NCBI GenBank assembly: GCA_963747775.1
Contig: CAVVGT010000003.1
Coordinates: 62,001-126,000, forward strand
DNA length: 64,000 nucleotides
Direction: 5' to 3'
Origin: JAGVSZ01 sp963747775
GTDB lineage: Bacteria > Pseudomonadota > Gammaproteobacteria > Burkholderiales > SG8-39
Positions 45,727 through 55,503 of this stretch are shown here, in pieces. How positions within the stretch are numbered: position 1 is the stretch's first letter; every line of letters starts with the position of its first letter. Below the pieces are notes generated by a model. It saw only the letters and a list, made by a program, of their open reading frames with translations, was not told the DNA's origin and ran no database searches. The translations under genes were made by a program, and so were the position numbers.

Positions 45727-47049
45727 ATGGCCCGAGCGCTCGCATTTGCGTTGCTTTGCACGTCACTGCTGGGTCTTGCCGGCTGCGGCGATCGCTCGAA
45801 TCTGGCCCGCTACGCCGATACGGGTCCGCAACCGACGCTGCCGGAGCCCACCCGGACGCTATTGCCGACGGTGAACATCGCCCCGGCGAAGGGGTGGGCC
45901 GACGGTGCTGCGCCGATCCCGGCCGCGGGTCTCGCGGTCAACGCGTTCGCGACGGGTCTCGCCCATCCCCGCTGGCTCTACGTCCTTCCGAACGGGGACG
46001 TCCTGGTCGCCGAGTCGAACGCGCCGCCGCGACCCGAGAACGGCAACGGGATCAAGGGATGGGTCATGAAGCAGGTGATGAAGCGCGCCGGCGCCGCGGT
46101 ACCGAGCGCCAACCGGATCACCCTCCTGCGCGATGCGGACGGCGATGGCGTCGCGGAATTCCGCGCCGTGTTTCTCGACGCTCTGAACTCGCCGTTCGGC
46201 ATGGTCCTCGTCGGGAGCGATTTCTACGTTGCGAACACCGACGCCCTGGTGCGCTTCGCGTACAGCCCGGGGGCGACGCGGATTGCAGGCCCGGGCGCTA
46301 AGGTCGTCGATCTGCCCGGCGGACCCCTGAACCATCACTGGACGAAAAACGTCATCGCGAGCCGGGACGGATCGCGCCTCTATGTAACGGTCGGGTCGAA
46401 CAGCAACGTCGCGGAGCACGGCATGGCGCAGGAAGTCGACCGCGCGGCAATACTGGAAATCGACCCGACGAAGCAGACCCGCCGGCTCTTCGCCTCGGGC
46501 CTGCGGAACCCCAACGGCCTCGGCTGGGAGCCGCGGACCGGCGCGCTGTGGACCGTCGTCAACGAGCGCGACGAGCTGGGCAGCGATCTCGTGCCCGACT
46601 ACCTCACGTCGGTGAAGGAGGGCGCCTTCTACGGCTGGCCCTACAGCTACTTCGGCCAGCACGTGGACCCGCGCGTGCAGCCGGCGCGCCCCGACCTGGT
46701 CGCGAAAGCGATCGCGCCGGATTACGCGCTCGGTGCCCACGTCGCGCCGCTCGGTCTCGCGTTCTACGAGAGTACGTTGTTGCCGCAGCGGTACGCCGGC
46801 GGCGCGTTCGTCGGCGAGCACGGTTCGTGGAATCGCCGCCCGCTCAACGGCTACAAGGTGGTGTTCGTGCGCTTCGAAGGCGGCCAGCCCGTCGGCCCGC
46901 CGGAGGACGTGCTCACCGGTTTCGTCGACGCGAACGGCGCTGCGCTCGGGCGGCCCGTGGGCGTCGCGGTCGACCGCGCGGGCGCCGTGCTCGTTGCGGA
47001 CGATATCGGAAACGTCGTTTGGCGCGTGACTGCGGCAGGGAAAGACTGA
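45727..47049 (+). CDS. Soluble PQQ-type sugar/sorbosone dehydrogenase-like lipoprotein
   Basis: A 440-residue six-bladed beta-propeller of the glucose/sorbosone dehydrogenase family. A lipoprotein signal with lipobox LAGC (Cys20) places it at the outer membrane or periplasm. Motifs include FATGLAHPRWLYVLPNGDVLVAE near the start, the catalytic-site-like NHHWTKNV, LYVTVGSNSN, GLRNPNGLGWEP, NERDELGSDLVPDY, GAFYGWPYSYFG and GEHGSWNR. The pattern is the Gdh-B/YliI type, where PQQ or another cofactor oxidises aldoses. No PQQ biosynthesis gene lies in the window, so the cofactor must come from elsewhere. Start at the ATG at 45727. Confidence 0.9.
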   Translation: MARALAFALLCTSLLGLAGCGDRSNLARYADTGPQPTLPEPTRTLLPTVNIAPAKGWADGAAPIPAAGLAVNAFATGLAHPRWLYVLPNGDVLVAESNAPPRPENGNGIKGWVMKQVMKRAGAAVPSANRITLLRDADGDGVAEFRAVFLDALNSPFGMVLVGSDFYVANTDALVRFAYSPGATRIAGPGAKVVDLPGGPLNHHWTKNVIASRDGSRLYVTVGSNSNVAEHGMAQEVDRAAILEIDPTKQTRRLFASGLRNPNGLGWEPRTGALWTVVNERDELGSDLVPDYLTSVKEGAFYGWPYSYFGQHVDPRVQPARPDLVAKAIAPDYALGAHVAPLGLAFYESTLLPQRYAGGAFVGEHGSWNRRPLNGYKVVFVRFEGGQPVGPPEDVLTGFVDANGAALGRPVGVAVDRAGAVLVADDIGNVVWRVTAAGKD

Positions 47050-47062
47050 ACCCGGGCCCGTT

Positions 47063-47914
47063 CTAGCTCGCGCGCGACAACTGCCGGCAATCCTCGGCGT
47101 ACCGGCCGAGCCGCCCGATCGCGTGCGCCCGCTGGCTCGCGGTGAGCGTGCGGTCGAGCTCGAGGATCAGGTTCACGAAGCGTGCGTGGTACGCGCGTCG
47201 CTCGACGCTGCGCTCCGCTTCCCATTCGACGAAGAACGCGCGCAGCTGCTCCGGGTTCGCCGCCTTCGCCGACCCGTCGTCGCGCACGAGCAGCATCACC
47301 AGCTCCCGCTGCTTGCGGCTCCGGTGCTCCTGCGCCTGGCGTGGACGATCGGCGGTCGCCTGCACGAAACGCCGCACGCTGTCTTGCTGCGCACCGGAGA
47401 GCGGTCCCGTCCACTCCTCGATGCGCTTCACGAGAGCCAGCACGCGGGCGCGTTCGCGTTTCGCCGCGTCGCCCGATTGCGCCTCGCGAATGCGCTTCCG
47501 GTCGTCGGCGGCGAAGCGGCGTTCGAGCGCGGCGACATTCTCGGCGTCGAGCGCGTGCAGAAGCGGGGTGCTTTCCCGGACGGCGGCTTCGACGAGCGCG
47601 GCGTAGCGGACGCGCAGGCTCTGAATGCCCCACTCGACGTCCTCGCGAGTCAGTCCGCGTTCCACGCGGCCCGCCGTGCTCTGGAGCAACGCTGCATAGC
47701 GGGGCATCTCCGTCCGGCGATGCCAAGCGTGGAAGCGGCGGATCGCTCCACGCGCGAGCTGCCATTGCTCGCCCTCGAGATCCAAGTACCGATCCGTCAT
47801 GACCAGCACCCAGGCGTCGCCGCTTTCGTAGGCCAGCCGGGTCGCACCGCCGCACGCGGCGAGCACCACGCTCAGCAGCAGCGCAGCAGCACGACGGATG
47901 GGAAGGCGCAGCAC
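47063..47914 (-). CDS. DUF6279-type lipoprotein
   Basis: About 283 residues. A GTG at 47914 starts a lipoprotein signal with lipobox LAAC (Cys21). The mature protein is helical and charged, with many Arg/Glu/Trp (DRYLDLEGEQWQLARGAIRRFHAWHR, split by helices), typical of the DUF6279 uncharacterised lipoprotein family of beta- and gammaproteobacteria. It converges with the sugar dehydrogenase gene (13 bases apart). An upstream in-frame start at 47992 would code a non-signal extension, so the shorter start is preferred. Function unknown. Confidence 0.8.
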   Translation of the reverse strand: MLRLPIRRAAALLLSVVLAACGGATRLAYESGDAWVLVMTDRYLDLEGEQWQLARGAIRRFHAWHRRTEMPRYAALLQSTAGRVERGLTREDVEWGIQSLRVRYAALVEAAVRESTPLLHALDAENVAALERRFAADDRKRIREAQSGDAAKRERARVLALVKRIEEWTGPLSGAQQDSVRRFVQATADRPRQAQEHRSRKQRELVMLLVRDDGSAKAANPEQLRAFFVEWEAERSVERRAYHARFVNLILELDRTLTASQRAHAIGRLGRYAEDCRQLSRAS

Positions 47915-48005
47915 CTGCCCCGTGCCGCAAACGGCGTGCCCGTCGTGGCCGCACGCCGTCAGACACCGTGCCGTTCTCCGGCACGGCCCCACGGGCCGTC
48001 ATGCC

Positions 48006-48140
48006 GGCATCCAGGCTCTCCTCCAGGCGGCGGATCGAGGTCGACAGCGGCGGCTGGGCGATGTGCCGGCGCTCGGCCGCGCGCCGGGAATTGAGCGTCT
48101 CGGCGAGGACGACCAGCCGGCGCAGCTGACGCAGGTCCAT
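48006..48140 (-). pseudogene. LysR-type regulator remnant (HTH only)
   Basis: A minus-strand frame reads MDLRQLRRLVVLAETLN, RRAAERRHIAQPPLSTSIRRLEE, the winged-helix start of a LysR regulator, divergent from the CoA-transferase gene as is typical for LysR control genes. After about 45 residues the sequence leaves the family, with no effector domain. It is a truncated relic of the regulator that probably once controlled the acyl-CoA cluster. Confidence 0.75.
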
Positions 48141-48240
48141 GGCGATATTCACCGGATATCAGACTCGAACAATCAAATATTGGACGAGTAACGCACGGAA
48201 ATCTAGCATGGTGCCGTTCGTTGCCACCCGGAGCGCCGCC

Positions 48241-49457
<1,217 letters not shown>

Positions 49458-49461
<4 letters not shown>

Positions 49462-49940
49462 CCAAAGAGACCGCGCTGCCCACGCTCGGCCAGGGCTTCT
49501 ACTGGCAGGACCTGCGCGTCGGCCAGCGCTTCCAGACGTTCCGCCGCACTATGACCGAGACCGACCTCGTCAACTTCATCTCGACGACCGGCATGCTCGA
49601 GGCGATCTTCATCGACGCGCACTACGAGCACGGCGCGATCTCGGGCCGCCCGGTGCCGGCGGCGCTGACCTACGCGATCATCGAAGGCTTCATCCTGCAG
49701 ACGATGATCCAGGGCACGGGGCTCGCGATGCTCGAGCTTGCGCAGAAGATCCACGGACCGGTCCGGGTGGGCGACACCATCGGGGCGACGGTCGAGGTGA
49801 CGGCGATTCGCCCCACGTCCAAGGGCGGGCGCGCGGTCGTGACCTCACAGATCGAGGTGACGAACCAGCGCAACGAGCCGGTGATGACCTACACCGCCAC
49901 GCGCCTGCTCGCCGGGCGAGCGCACGGCGCCGCCGCGTAA
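49458..49940 (+). CDS. Hotdog-fold (MaoC-like) protein
   Basis: A 160-residue protein with the MaoC-type hotdog layout: GFYWQDLRVGQRFQTFRRTMTETDLVNFIS, then a helix and ALTYAIIEGFILQ, and the strand-rich end VRVGDTIGATVEV, AVVTSQIEVTNQRNEPV. The classic R-hydratase Asp-x4-His active site is not clear here; DAHYEHG is the nearest match. It may be a hydratase, a thioesterase or a scaffold. Start at the ATG at 49458, which overlaps the CoA-transferase stop by four bases, so the two proteins are translationally coupled. The pairing suggests it acts on the acyl-CoA made by the transferase. Confidence 0.85.
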
Positions 49941-49969
49941 CGGACCCCAGACCCGAGACGGAGATGAAC

Positions 49970-50950
49970 ATGATTTTCACCAGACGCCGCTTCGTTGCGG
50001 TCGCCGGCGCGATCGCAGCCCTTGCCGCGCCGGGCTGGCTGCAGGCGCAGACGGACTACCCGAACAAGCCGATCAAACTGGTCGTCGCGTTTCCCCCCGG
50101 AGGGCCCACCGACCTCGTATCGCGCGTGATCGCGCAGAAGCTCTCCGAGCAGTTCGGACAGCAGGTCCTGGTCGAGAACCGGCCGGGCGCGAACGGCAAC
50201 ATCGGCGCCGAGGCGGTGGCGAAGGCGGCGCCGGACGGTTACACCGTGCTCTACAACACCTCCGCGATCACGCTCAGCCCCTCCCTCTACAGCAAACTGA
50301 CCTTCGACCCGCTCAAGGACTTTGCGCCGGTCGTGCTCACCGCGGTCGTCCCGCTCGTGATTGCCGCCCATCCTTCGGTGCCGGCGGCGAACCTCAAGGA
50401 GTTCATCGCCTATCTGAAGGCGAATCCCGGCAAGGCGACCTACGGCTCGGCCGGAAACGGCAACGTGACGCACCTCGGGGCGTTCCTGTTTCTGCAGGCG
50501 AACGGTCTGGACGCCGTGCACGTTCCCTACAAGGGCAGCGCGCCGTCCCTCACCGACCTCGTGGGCGGCCAGACGCAGTTCACGGCCGAGACGATCAATG
50601 CGGCCTTGCCCTACATCCGGGACAAGCGGCTCAAGGCGTTTGCGGTGACCAGCCTGAAACGGAGCAACGTGCTGCCCGACGTCCCGACGCTGAACGAGTC
50701 GGGGATGAAGGGATTCGAGGTCGGCGCGTGGCAGGGCATCGTGATGCCGGCCAAGACGCCGCCGGCGATCGTGCAGCGTTGGAATGCCGAAGTCATGAAG
50801 GCCCTCGCCGATCCGGACGTGAAGGCGAAGCTCGCGGCGCAGGGCGCGGAGCCGCTCGGATCGACGCCCGCGCAGTATGGGGCCTACATCAAGTCCGAGC
50901 TCGAACGCTGGTCGAAAGTCGTCAAGGCCACCGGCGCAAAGCTCGACTGA
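49970..50950 (+). CDS. Bug-family tripartite tricarboxylate transporter binding protein
   Basis: A 326-residue periplasmic solute-binding protein. A signal peptide with twin-arginine-like RRRFVAVAGAIAALAAPGWLQA precedes YPNKPIKLVVAFPPGGPTDL, the Bug-family start, followed by ENRPGANGNIGAE, the NTSA loop, YGSAGNGNVTHLGA, VPYKGSAPSLTDLV and the late GAWQGIVMPAKTP. Bug proteins bind carboxylates for TctAB permeases, none of which is in this window. ATGs lie at 49964 and 49970; the second has ggag at the right distance (6 bases). It likely collects the substrate of the catabolic cluster. Confidence 0.93.
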   Translation: MIFTRRRFVAVAGAIAALAAPGWLQAQTDYPNKPIKLVVAFPPGGPTDLVSRVIAQKLSEQFGQQVLVENRPGANGNIGAEAVAKAAPDGYTVLYNTSAITLSPSLYSKLTFDPLKDFAPVVLTAVVPLVIAAHPSVPAANLKEFIAYLKANPGKATYGSAGNGNVTHLGAFLFLQANGLDAVHVPYKGSAPSLTDLVGGQTQFTAETINAALPYIRDKRLKAFAVTSLKRSNVLPDVPTLNESGMKGFEVGAWQGIVMPAKTPPAIVQRWNAEVMKALADPDVKAKLAAQGAEPLGSTPAQYGAYIKSELERWSKVVKATGAKLD

Positions 50951-50957
50951 CGCGACG

Positions 50958-52109
50958 ATGATCCCGGCGCTCGCGCTCACCGCAATCCCGGAGCAGGACG
51001 AGGCGCTGCGGCACGACGTGCGCGCCTTCGTCGCGGCGGCCGTCGCCGGGCTGCCGCCCGACGTGCGTGCGCGCTCCTGGATGGGGTTCGACGCGACGTT
51101 CAGCCGGAAGCTCGCCGCGCAGGGCTGGGTCGGCCTGACGCTGCCGGTGGCATACGGCGGCGGCGGGCGCAGTGCATTCGCGCGCTTCGTCCTCGTCGAG
51201 GAGCTGCTCGCGGTCGGCGCGCCGGTGTCGGCGCACTGGATCGCGGATCGCCAGAGCGGCCCGCTCATCCTCAAGTACGGCACCGAGTCGCAGCGGCGCT
51301 TCTACCTTCCGCGCATCTGTCGCGCCGAGGCGTTCTTCTGCATCGGCATGAGCGAGCCGGACACGGGATCCGATCTCGCGAGCGTGCGGACCCGCGCGAC
51401 CCGCGTCGAGGGCGGCTGGCGGGTCAACGGTCGCAAAGTGTGGACCACGAACGCGCACCGGTCCCACTTCATGATCGCGCTCGTTCGCACCTCCGGGACG
51501 ACGCAGGATCGGCAGCGCGGGCTGTCCCAGCTCATCGTCGACCTGGCCGCGCCCGGGGTGACGATCCGGCCGATCCGCGACCTCACCGGCGACGCGCACT
51601 TCAACGAGATCGCCCTGGAGGACGTGTTCGTCGCCGACGACGGCCTGCTTGGCGGAGAAGGCGCGGGCTGGGAGCAGGTGCTCAACGAGCTCGCCTACGA
51701 GCGCAGCGGGCCCGAGCGGCTGCTGTCGGCCAGCGTCCTGCTCGAGGAATGGGTCGCATGGCTGCGGGAACGCGGCGCGGCGAGCGGCGAGGAGGCGCAG
51801 GCGCTCGGGCGCGTCGTCGCGCACCTCGCGGTGCTGCGCGCCATGTCGATCGCGGTGACCACGCAGCTCGTGCGGGGCGAGGATCCGGTGCTCGCCGCGG
51901 CGGTGGTGAAGGATCTCGGGACCGAGGTCGAGCAGCAGGTGCCCGAGGTGATCGGACGGCTGATCGGCGCCGACCCGTTCGCGGCGCCGCCGGCGACGCT
52001 GCTGCGCACGCTCGCCTACGTGACGCAGATTGCGCCGACGTACTCGCTGCGCGGCGGCACGCGCGAGATCCTGCGCGGGATGATCGCGCGCGGGCTCGGG
52101 CTGCGCTGA
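50958..52109 (+). CDS. Acyl-CoA dehydrogenase, first of pair
   Basis: A 383-residue FAD enzyme that makes an alpha,beta double bond in acyl-CoA. The motifs in order: TLPVAYGGGG, FFCIGMSEPDTGSDLASV (flavin and substrate loop), WRVNGRKVWTTNAH, GAGWEQVLNELAYERSGPERLL and the C-terminal LRGGTREILRGMIARGLGL. The likely catalytic base is a Glu, not assigned here. Start at the ATG at 50958, 8 bases after the Bug gene. It is followed after 16 bases by a second, shorter acyl-CoA dehydrogenase gene; such pairs often form one heteromeric enzyme. Confidence 0.93.
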   Translation: MIPALALTAIPEQDEALRHDVRAFVAAAVAGLPPDVRARSWMGFDATFSRKLAAQGWVGLTLPVAYGGGGRSAFARFVLVEELLAVGAPVSAHWIADRQSGPLILKYGTESQRRFYLPRICRAEAFFCIGMSEPDTGSDLASVRTRATRVEGGWRVNGRKVWTTNAHRSHFMIALVRTSGTTQDRQRGLSQLIVDLAAPGVTIRPIRDLTGDAHFNEIALEDVFVADDGLLGGEGAGWEQVLNELAYERSGPERLLSASVLLEEWVAWLRERGAASGEEAQALGRVVAHLAVLRAMSIAVTTQLVRGEDPVLAAAVVKDLGTEVEQQVPEVIGRLIGADPFAAPPATLLRTLAYVTQIAPTYSLRGGTREILRGMIARGLGLR

Positions 52110-52125
52110 CCGGAAGGAACGAGAG

Positions 52126-53181
52126 ATGAGAGCGTTGCTCGCGGAGACGGTGGAGCGCATCCTGGGGGACCTTTGCGCACCGTCCGTCGTGCGCGCGGCC
52201 GAGGCGGGCACGTGGCCGGAGGCCCTCTGGCGGCAGATCGAGGAAGCGGGTCTCCCGCTCGCGCTCGCGCGCGAGGCCGACGGCGGCGCGGGACTCGCCT
52301 GGCGCGACGTGCTGCCCGTACTCGTCGCCGCCGGCCGCCACGCCGCACCGGTGCCGCTCGGCGAAGCGATCGCCGCCCACGCGCTCGCGGCGTGCGCGGA
52401 GTGCCGCCTGCCGGAAGGCAGGCCGACGCTCGCGGTGTTCGAGGGCGAGAAGAGCGGTGCGGATCGTGGCCGGATGAGCGTGCGCGCGCGATCGGTGCCG
52501 CACGCGCGCGCGGCCACATTCGTTGTCGGGACGCTCGCCCGCGCCGGACAGCCGACCGAGCTCCTCGCGATGCGCACGAGCGATGCGACGGTCGAGCCGG
52601 ATGTCCGGCTCGCCGGAGAAGGTCGATGCAGCCTCACGTGGAGCGATGCCGAGGCGACGCTGCGCGCGACGGTTCCGGCCGGCGTGTCCGCGCTCGAAGT
52701 CGGCGCGGCGGTCCGGTCCGCGCAGCTCGCCGGCGGGATCGGGCGCGTCCTCGAGCTCGCGGTGCAGTACGCGGGCGAACGCAAGCAGTTCGGCAAGGCC
52801 ATCGGCAAGTTCCAGGCGATCCAGCAGCAGCTCGCGGTGCTCGGCGAGCTGGCGGCCGCGGCCGCGATGGCCGCCGAGCTCGCCTGCGATACGGCAAGGC
52901 TGGCCCTCGACCCGATGCGCGTGGCGTGCGCCAAGGCGCGGACGAGCGAGGCGGCGGGCGTGGCGGCCGCGATCGCCCATGCCGTCCACGGTGCGATCGG
53001 CGTGACGGAGGAGCACGACCTCCAGCTCTACACGCGCCGGCTCTGGGCGTGGCGGCTCGACTTCGGCTCCGAGGCGTTCTGGGCGGGCTTGATCGGCCGG
53101 CGCGTGCTCGCGGACGATCGTCCGGCCTGGCCGCAGATCATCGAGGCGTCGACGCCGCGGGCGTTGCACTCGGCCGCGTAG
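52126..53181 (+). CDS. Acyl-CoA dehydrogenase, second of pair
   Basis: A 351-residue protein with the acyl-CoA dehydrogenase fold. It has an N-terminal helical domain (LPLALAREADGGAGLAWRDVL), a short, poorly conserved middle where the flavin loop should be, and the C-terminal helical domain with LELAVQYAGERKQFGKAIGKFQAIQQQLA and HAVHGAIGVTEEHDLQLYTRR. The usual SEPDTGSD loop is not recognisable, so it is likely the non-catalytic or half-site partner of the preceding gene. Start at the ATG at 52126 with aaggaacgagag upstream. The cluster ends here; 120 bases without a gene follow. Confidence 0.9.
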   Translation: MRALLAETVERILGDLCAPSVVRAAEAGTWPEALWRQIEEAGLPLALAREADGGAGLAWRDVLPVLVAAGRHAAPVPLGEAIAAHALAACAECRLPEGRPTLAVFEGEKSGADRGRMSVRARSVPHARAATFVVGTLARAGQPTELLAMRTSDATVEPDVRLAGEGRCSLTWSDAEATLRATVPAGVSALEVGAAVRSAQLAGGIGRVLELAVQYAGERKQFGKAIGKFQAIQQQLAVLGELAAAAAMAAELACDTARLALDPMRVACAKARTSEAAGVAAAIAHAVHGAIGVTEEHDLQLYTRRLWAWRLDFGSEAFWAGLIGRRVLADDRPAWPQIIEASTPRALHSAA

Positions 53182-53301
53182 AGTCGCTCGGGCGGTCGGG
53201 TCGCCGAGCCCGGGTCTAGGAGGCTCGGAGCCGTCCTCGAGCCGACGACGGTCCGAGAATCCCGCGCAGGTCACAACGGCACACCCGTCTCCGCCCCGGT
53301 G

Positions 53302-54555
53302 CTATGAGCGGGGCGCCACTTTGCGGAAACCCGCGAATAACGCGACGTCATAAGCGATCTTCAGCAGCCCGCAGGCCACGAGCGGGGCGCTCAACAGCCC
53401 GGTCGCGAACATCGCGCCGGCGAGCGCGGGACTGATCGCGGATGCAAGGCTGCGCGGAACCGCGGTAAAGCTCGCCGCGGCGGCACGCTCGTCCGGCGTA
53501 ACCACGGACATGACGTAGGCGCTGCGCGCCGGCACGTCCATTTGCGAAAGCAGGCTGCGCGCGAGCAAGAGCCCGAGTGCCAGCTCAAGCGATGACGCGC
53601 AAGCGGCGCCGATCAGGCACAGGCTCGCCGGAATGTGCGTGAACACCATGGTGTTGACGAGGCCAACGCGCCGCGCGAGCGCCGGTGCTGCCAATTGCGA
53701 TGCGGCGCTGAACAACCCGGTCCAGAAGAAGAATGCGCCGGCGCCGGTGAGCGACATGCCGAATCGCTCGAACAGCCACAGCGCAAGCAGCGCGTTGATG
53801 ACCAGCCCTCCGGCGAAGGAATCGACGCTGAACAGGCCGGCGAGCTTGAAGACGATGCGTCGCGATGGCCCGAGCGATAACGGCGGCCTGCCATCCTCGG
53901 CTCGCGGCGGCTGAGGCATGCGCAGATAGAGGACCCAGACCACCGCGCCGATGGCCGCGTACACCATGAACATGGCGCGCAACGCATCCAGCATCTGCCA
54001 GCCCGCCCGGCTCGCCAGCCAGTCGGGAATCGCTGCCGCGAGCGCCCCCAGCGCCGCGAAGACCGAACCGACGAAGCTGTACCGGGCGAACACGCTCGTG
54101 CGGACCTCCGCCGACGCGGACGCTGCGAGGACCGTGTGCTCGAGCGGCAGGAAAACGCTTACATCCCCACCGCTCGGATTGAGCGGGCCCATGAACGCAA
54201 CGACGAGCAGGGGCCACAGCGACGTTATCGTGGCGAAGCCAAGGCCGGTCGCTGCCATCAGGACCGCGGCCGCCAGCAACAGGCGCCGGAGGGTGAAGCG
54301 ATGTCCCCAGCGTCCCACCGCGAGCGTAGCGATCGCGGAACCGACGAGCGCGGCAGTGCTAAGGAGACCGACCTCGAGCTGGCCGTGGCCGAGCGCAAGC
54401 AGATAAGCAGGCAAGAGAACTGCCACGAAGCCGTCAGCGAGCGCGCGCAGCGCCCGCGCGGCGAGTACGAGACCAGCGCCACTTGCGGACATTTGGCCGA
54501 TGCCCAACAGCCGCGGACGATGTCGTGCGACCCGTCCTGCAAGGTCATCGTTCAT
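53302..54555 (-). CDS. MFS transporter
   Basis: A 417-residue major-facilitator permease with about 12 membrane segments. Early motifs include AVLLPAYLLALGHGQLEVGLLSTAALVG and the A-motif-like GRWGHRFTLRRLL. The second half begins near SFAGGLVINALLALWLF. Late features include LLARSLLSQMDVPARSAYVMSVVTPDERAAAASF, a pattern of MFS proteins found beside ChrB-type regulators. Start at the ATG at 54555. It overlaps the propeller-like lipoprotein gene by 11 bases, so both are in one transcript divergent from chrB. The transported compound is unknown; chromate or another oxyanion is only a guess from context. Confidence 0.88.
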   Translation of the reverse strand: MNDDLAGRVARHRPRLLGIGQMSASGAGLVLAARALRALADGFVAVLLPAYLLALGHGQLEVGLLSTAALVGSAIATLAVGRWGHRFTLRRLLLAAAVLMAATGLGFATITSLWPLLVVAFMGPLNPSGGDVSVFLPLEHTVLAASASAEVRTSVFARYSFVGSVFAALGALAAAIPDWLASRAGWQMLDALRAMFMVYAAIGAVVWVLYLRMPQPPRAEDGRPPLSLGPSRRIVFKLAGLFSVDSFAGGLVINALLALWLFERFGMSLTGAGAFFFWTGLFSAASQLAAPALARRVGLVNTMVFTHIPASLCLIGAACASSLELALGLLLARSLLSQMDVPARSAYVMSVVTPDERAAAASFTAVPRSLASAISPALAGAMFATGLLSAPLVACGLLKIAYDVALFAGFRKVAPRS

Positions 54556-55297
54556 GGCTATGACCTTTCAGCCACACGGCGCCCATCGGCCAGGGACGAT
54601 CCGCGCACGGCGCAGCGCTCACGTAAGCGGAGCGCCGGTCCCGAGCGAAGACGACAGTCCAGCCGCCGCGCGGCGTGCGCACGCACAAGTCGGCCGGCCG
54701 GCTGAGCGCCTGTTGGGCGCTGCGCGAGCGCACGGCGAGCCCGCACGCTTCCGGTATCGGCGCGGAGAGCGGAATCTTCTGCGCTCTATTCAACGACGGG
54801 TCGATTCTCCAGAGCGAGCCGTGGCTGTAGCTCGCCGCCAAATACCCACCGTGCTCGGATGAGTAGACGAGCCCGGAAAAGCCCACATCCTTGTCGGTAT
54901 CGGCATCGAGCACCAGCGGGTGCAGGCTCACGGCGAGAGTGTCGGGATCGATGCGCCAAAGCGTCGGCAGGGTGTTGCTCGTGATCACCGCTTCTCCTCT
55001 GGGCCCCAGCGCCAGATCCGGCAGGCAGCCGTAAGGAGTGTCGACCGTCACCCAGCCCGGAAGAGACACCGCCACTCTCTCCGGCCGCGAGACGTCATAA
55101 ACGAACACACCCTTCTGCGTCAGAAACCAAACACGATTGCGCTCGGAATCGATCTGATACCGTCCGTTGGGCAGTTGGACTTGCCGCGCGTCGTGCGCCA
55201 CCGGTCGAGGCGCGGTGCCGATGTCGCATCCGCCGATCGAGACGATAGAGGCGGCCAGGGAGAACACTCCGACCGAGACTGCGTTTCCGTTCCACAT
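54545..55297 (-). CDS. Propeller-like lipoprotein (SMP-30/YVTN-like)
   Basis: A 250-residue exported protein. The lipoprotein signal ends at SIGGC (Cys24). The mature part has repeated strand units (RNRVWFLTQKGVFVYDV, PTLWRIDPDTLAVSLHPL, GSLWRIDPSLNRAQKIPL) as in beta-propeller SMP-30 or YVTN-type proteins. Conserved metal-binding residues of gluconolactonases were not clear. Start at the ATG at 55297. It is upstream of the MFS gene, overlapping it by 11 bases, and divergent from chrB. Function unknown. Confidence 0.75.
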   Translation of the reverse strand: MWNGNAVSVGVFSLAASIVSIGGCDIGTAPRPVAHDARQVQLPNGRYQIDSERNRVWFLTQKGVFVYDVSRPERVAVSLPGWVTVDTPYGCLPDLALGPRGEAVITSNTLPTLWRIDPDTLAVSLHPLVLDADTDKDVGFSGLVYSSEHGGYLAASYSHGSLWRIDPSLNRAQKIPLSAPIPEACGLAVRSRSAQQALSRPADLCVRTPRGGWTVVFARDRRSAYVSAAPCADRPWPMGAVWLKGHSHER

Positions 55298-55463
55298 AAG
55301 CGCTCCTATCCCGAAGGGAACAGAGCAGCGCTTGAGACGGACACGTCCTTGTGGACCGGGTGTCTGCGAAAAAACCCGGCTAGGGCGCGGCCGCCGTTGT
55401 TGTCGGCCAGGCCCTACATGGGTCGGCAGGCTACTTCGTCAGTCCCGGGATGTCAACATGTTT

Positions 55464-55502
55464 TTGTTGTATCTATCACATTATTGTGATAATGATAACA
55501 AC
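55464..55502. promoter_or_regulatory. Candidate operator dyad upstream of chrB
   Basis: A perfect TATCAC-N6-GTGATA dyad at 55474-55491 lies within a wider imperfect palindrome whose 17-base arms match at 12 positions. It is AT-rich in otherwise GC-rich DNA and placed between the divergent propeller/MFS and chrB genes, just before the chrB start. Autoregulation by ChrB is inference. Confidence 0.6.
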
Positions 55503-55503
55503 C

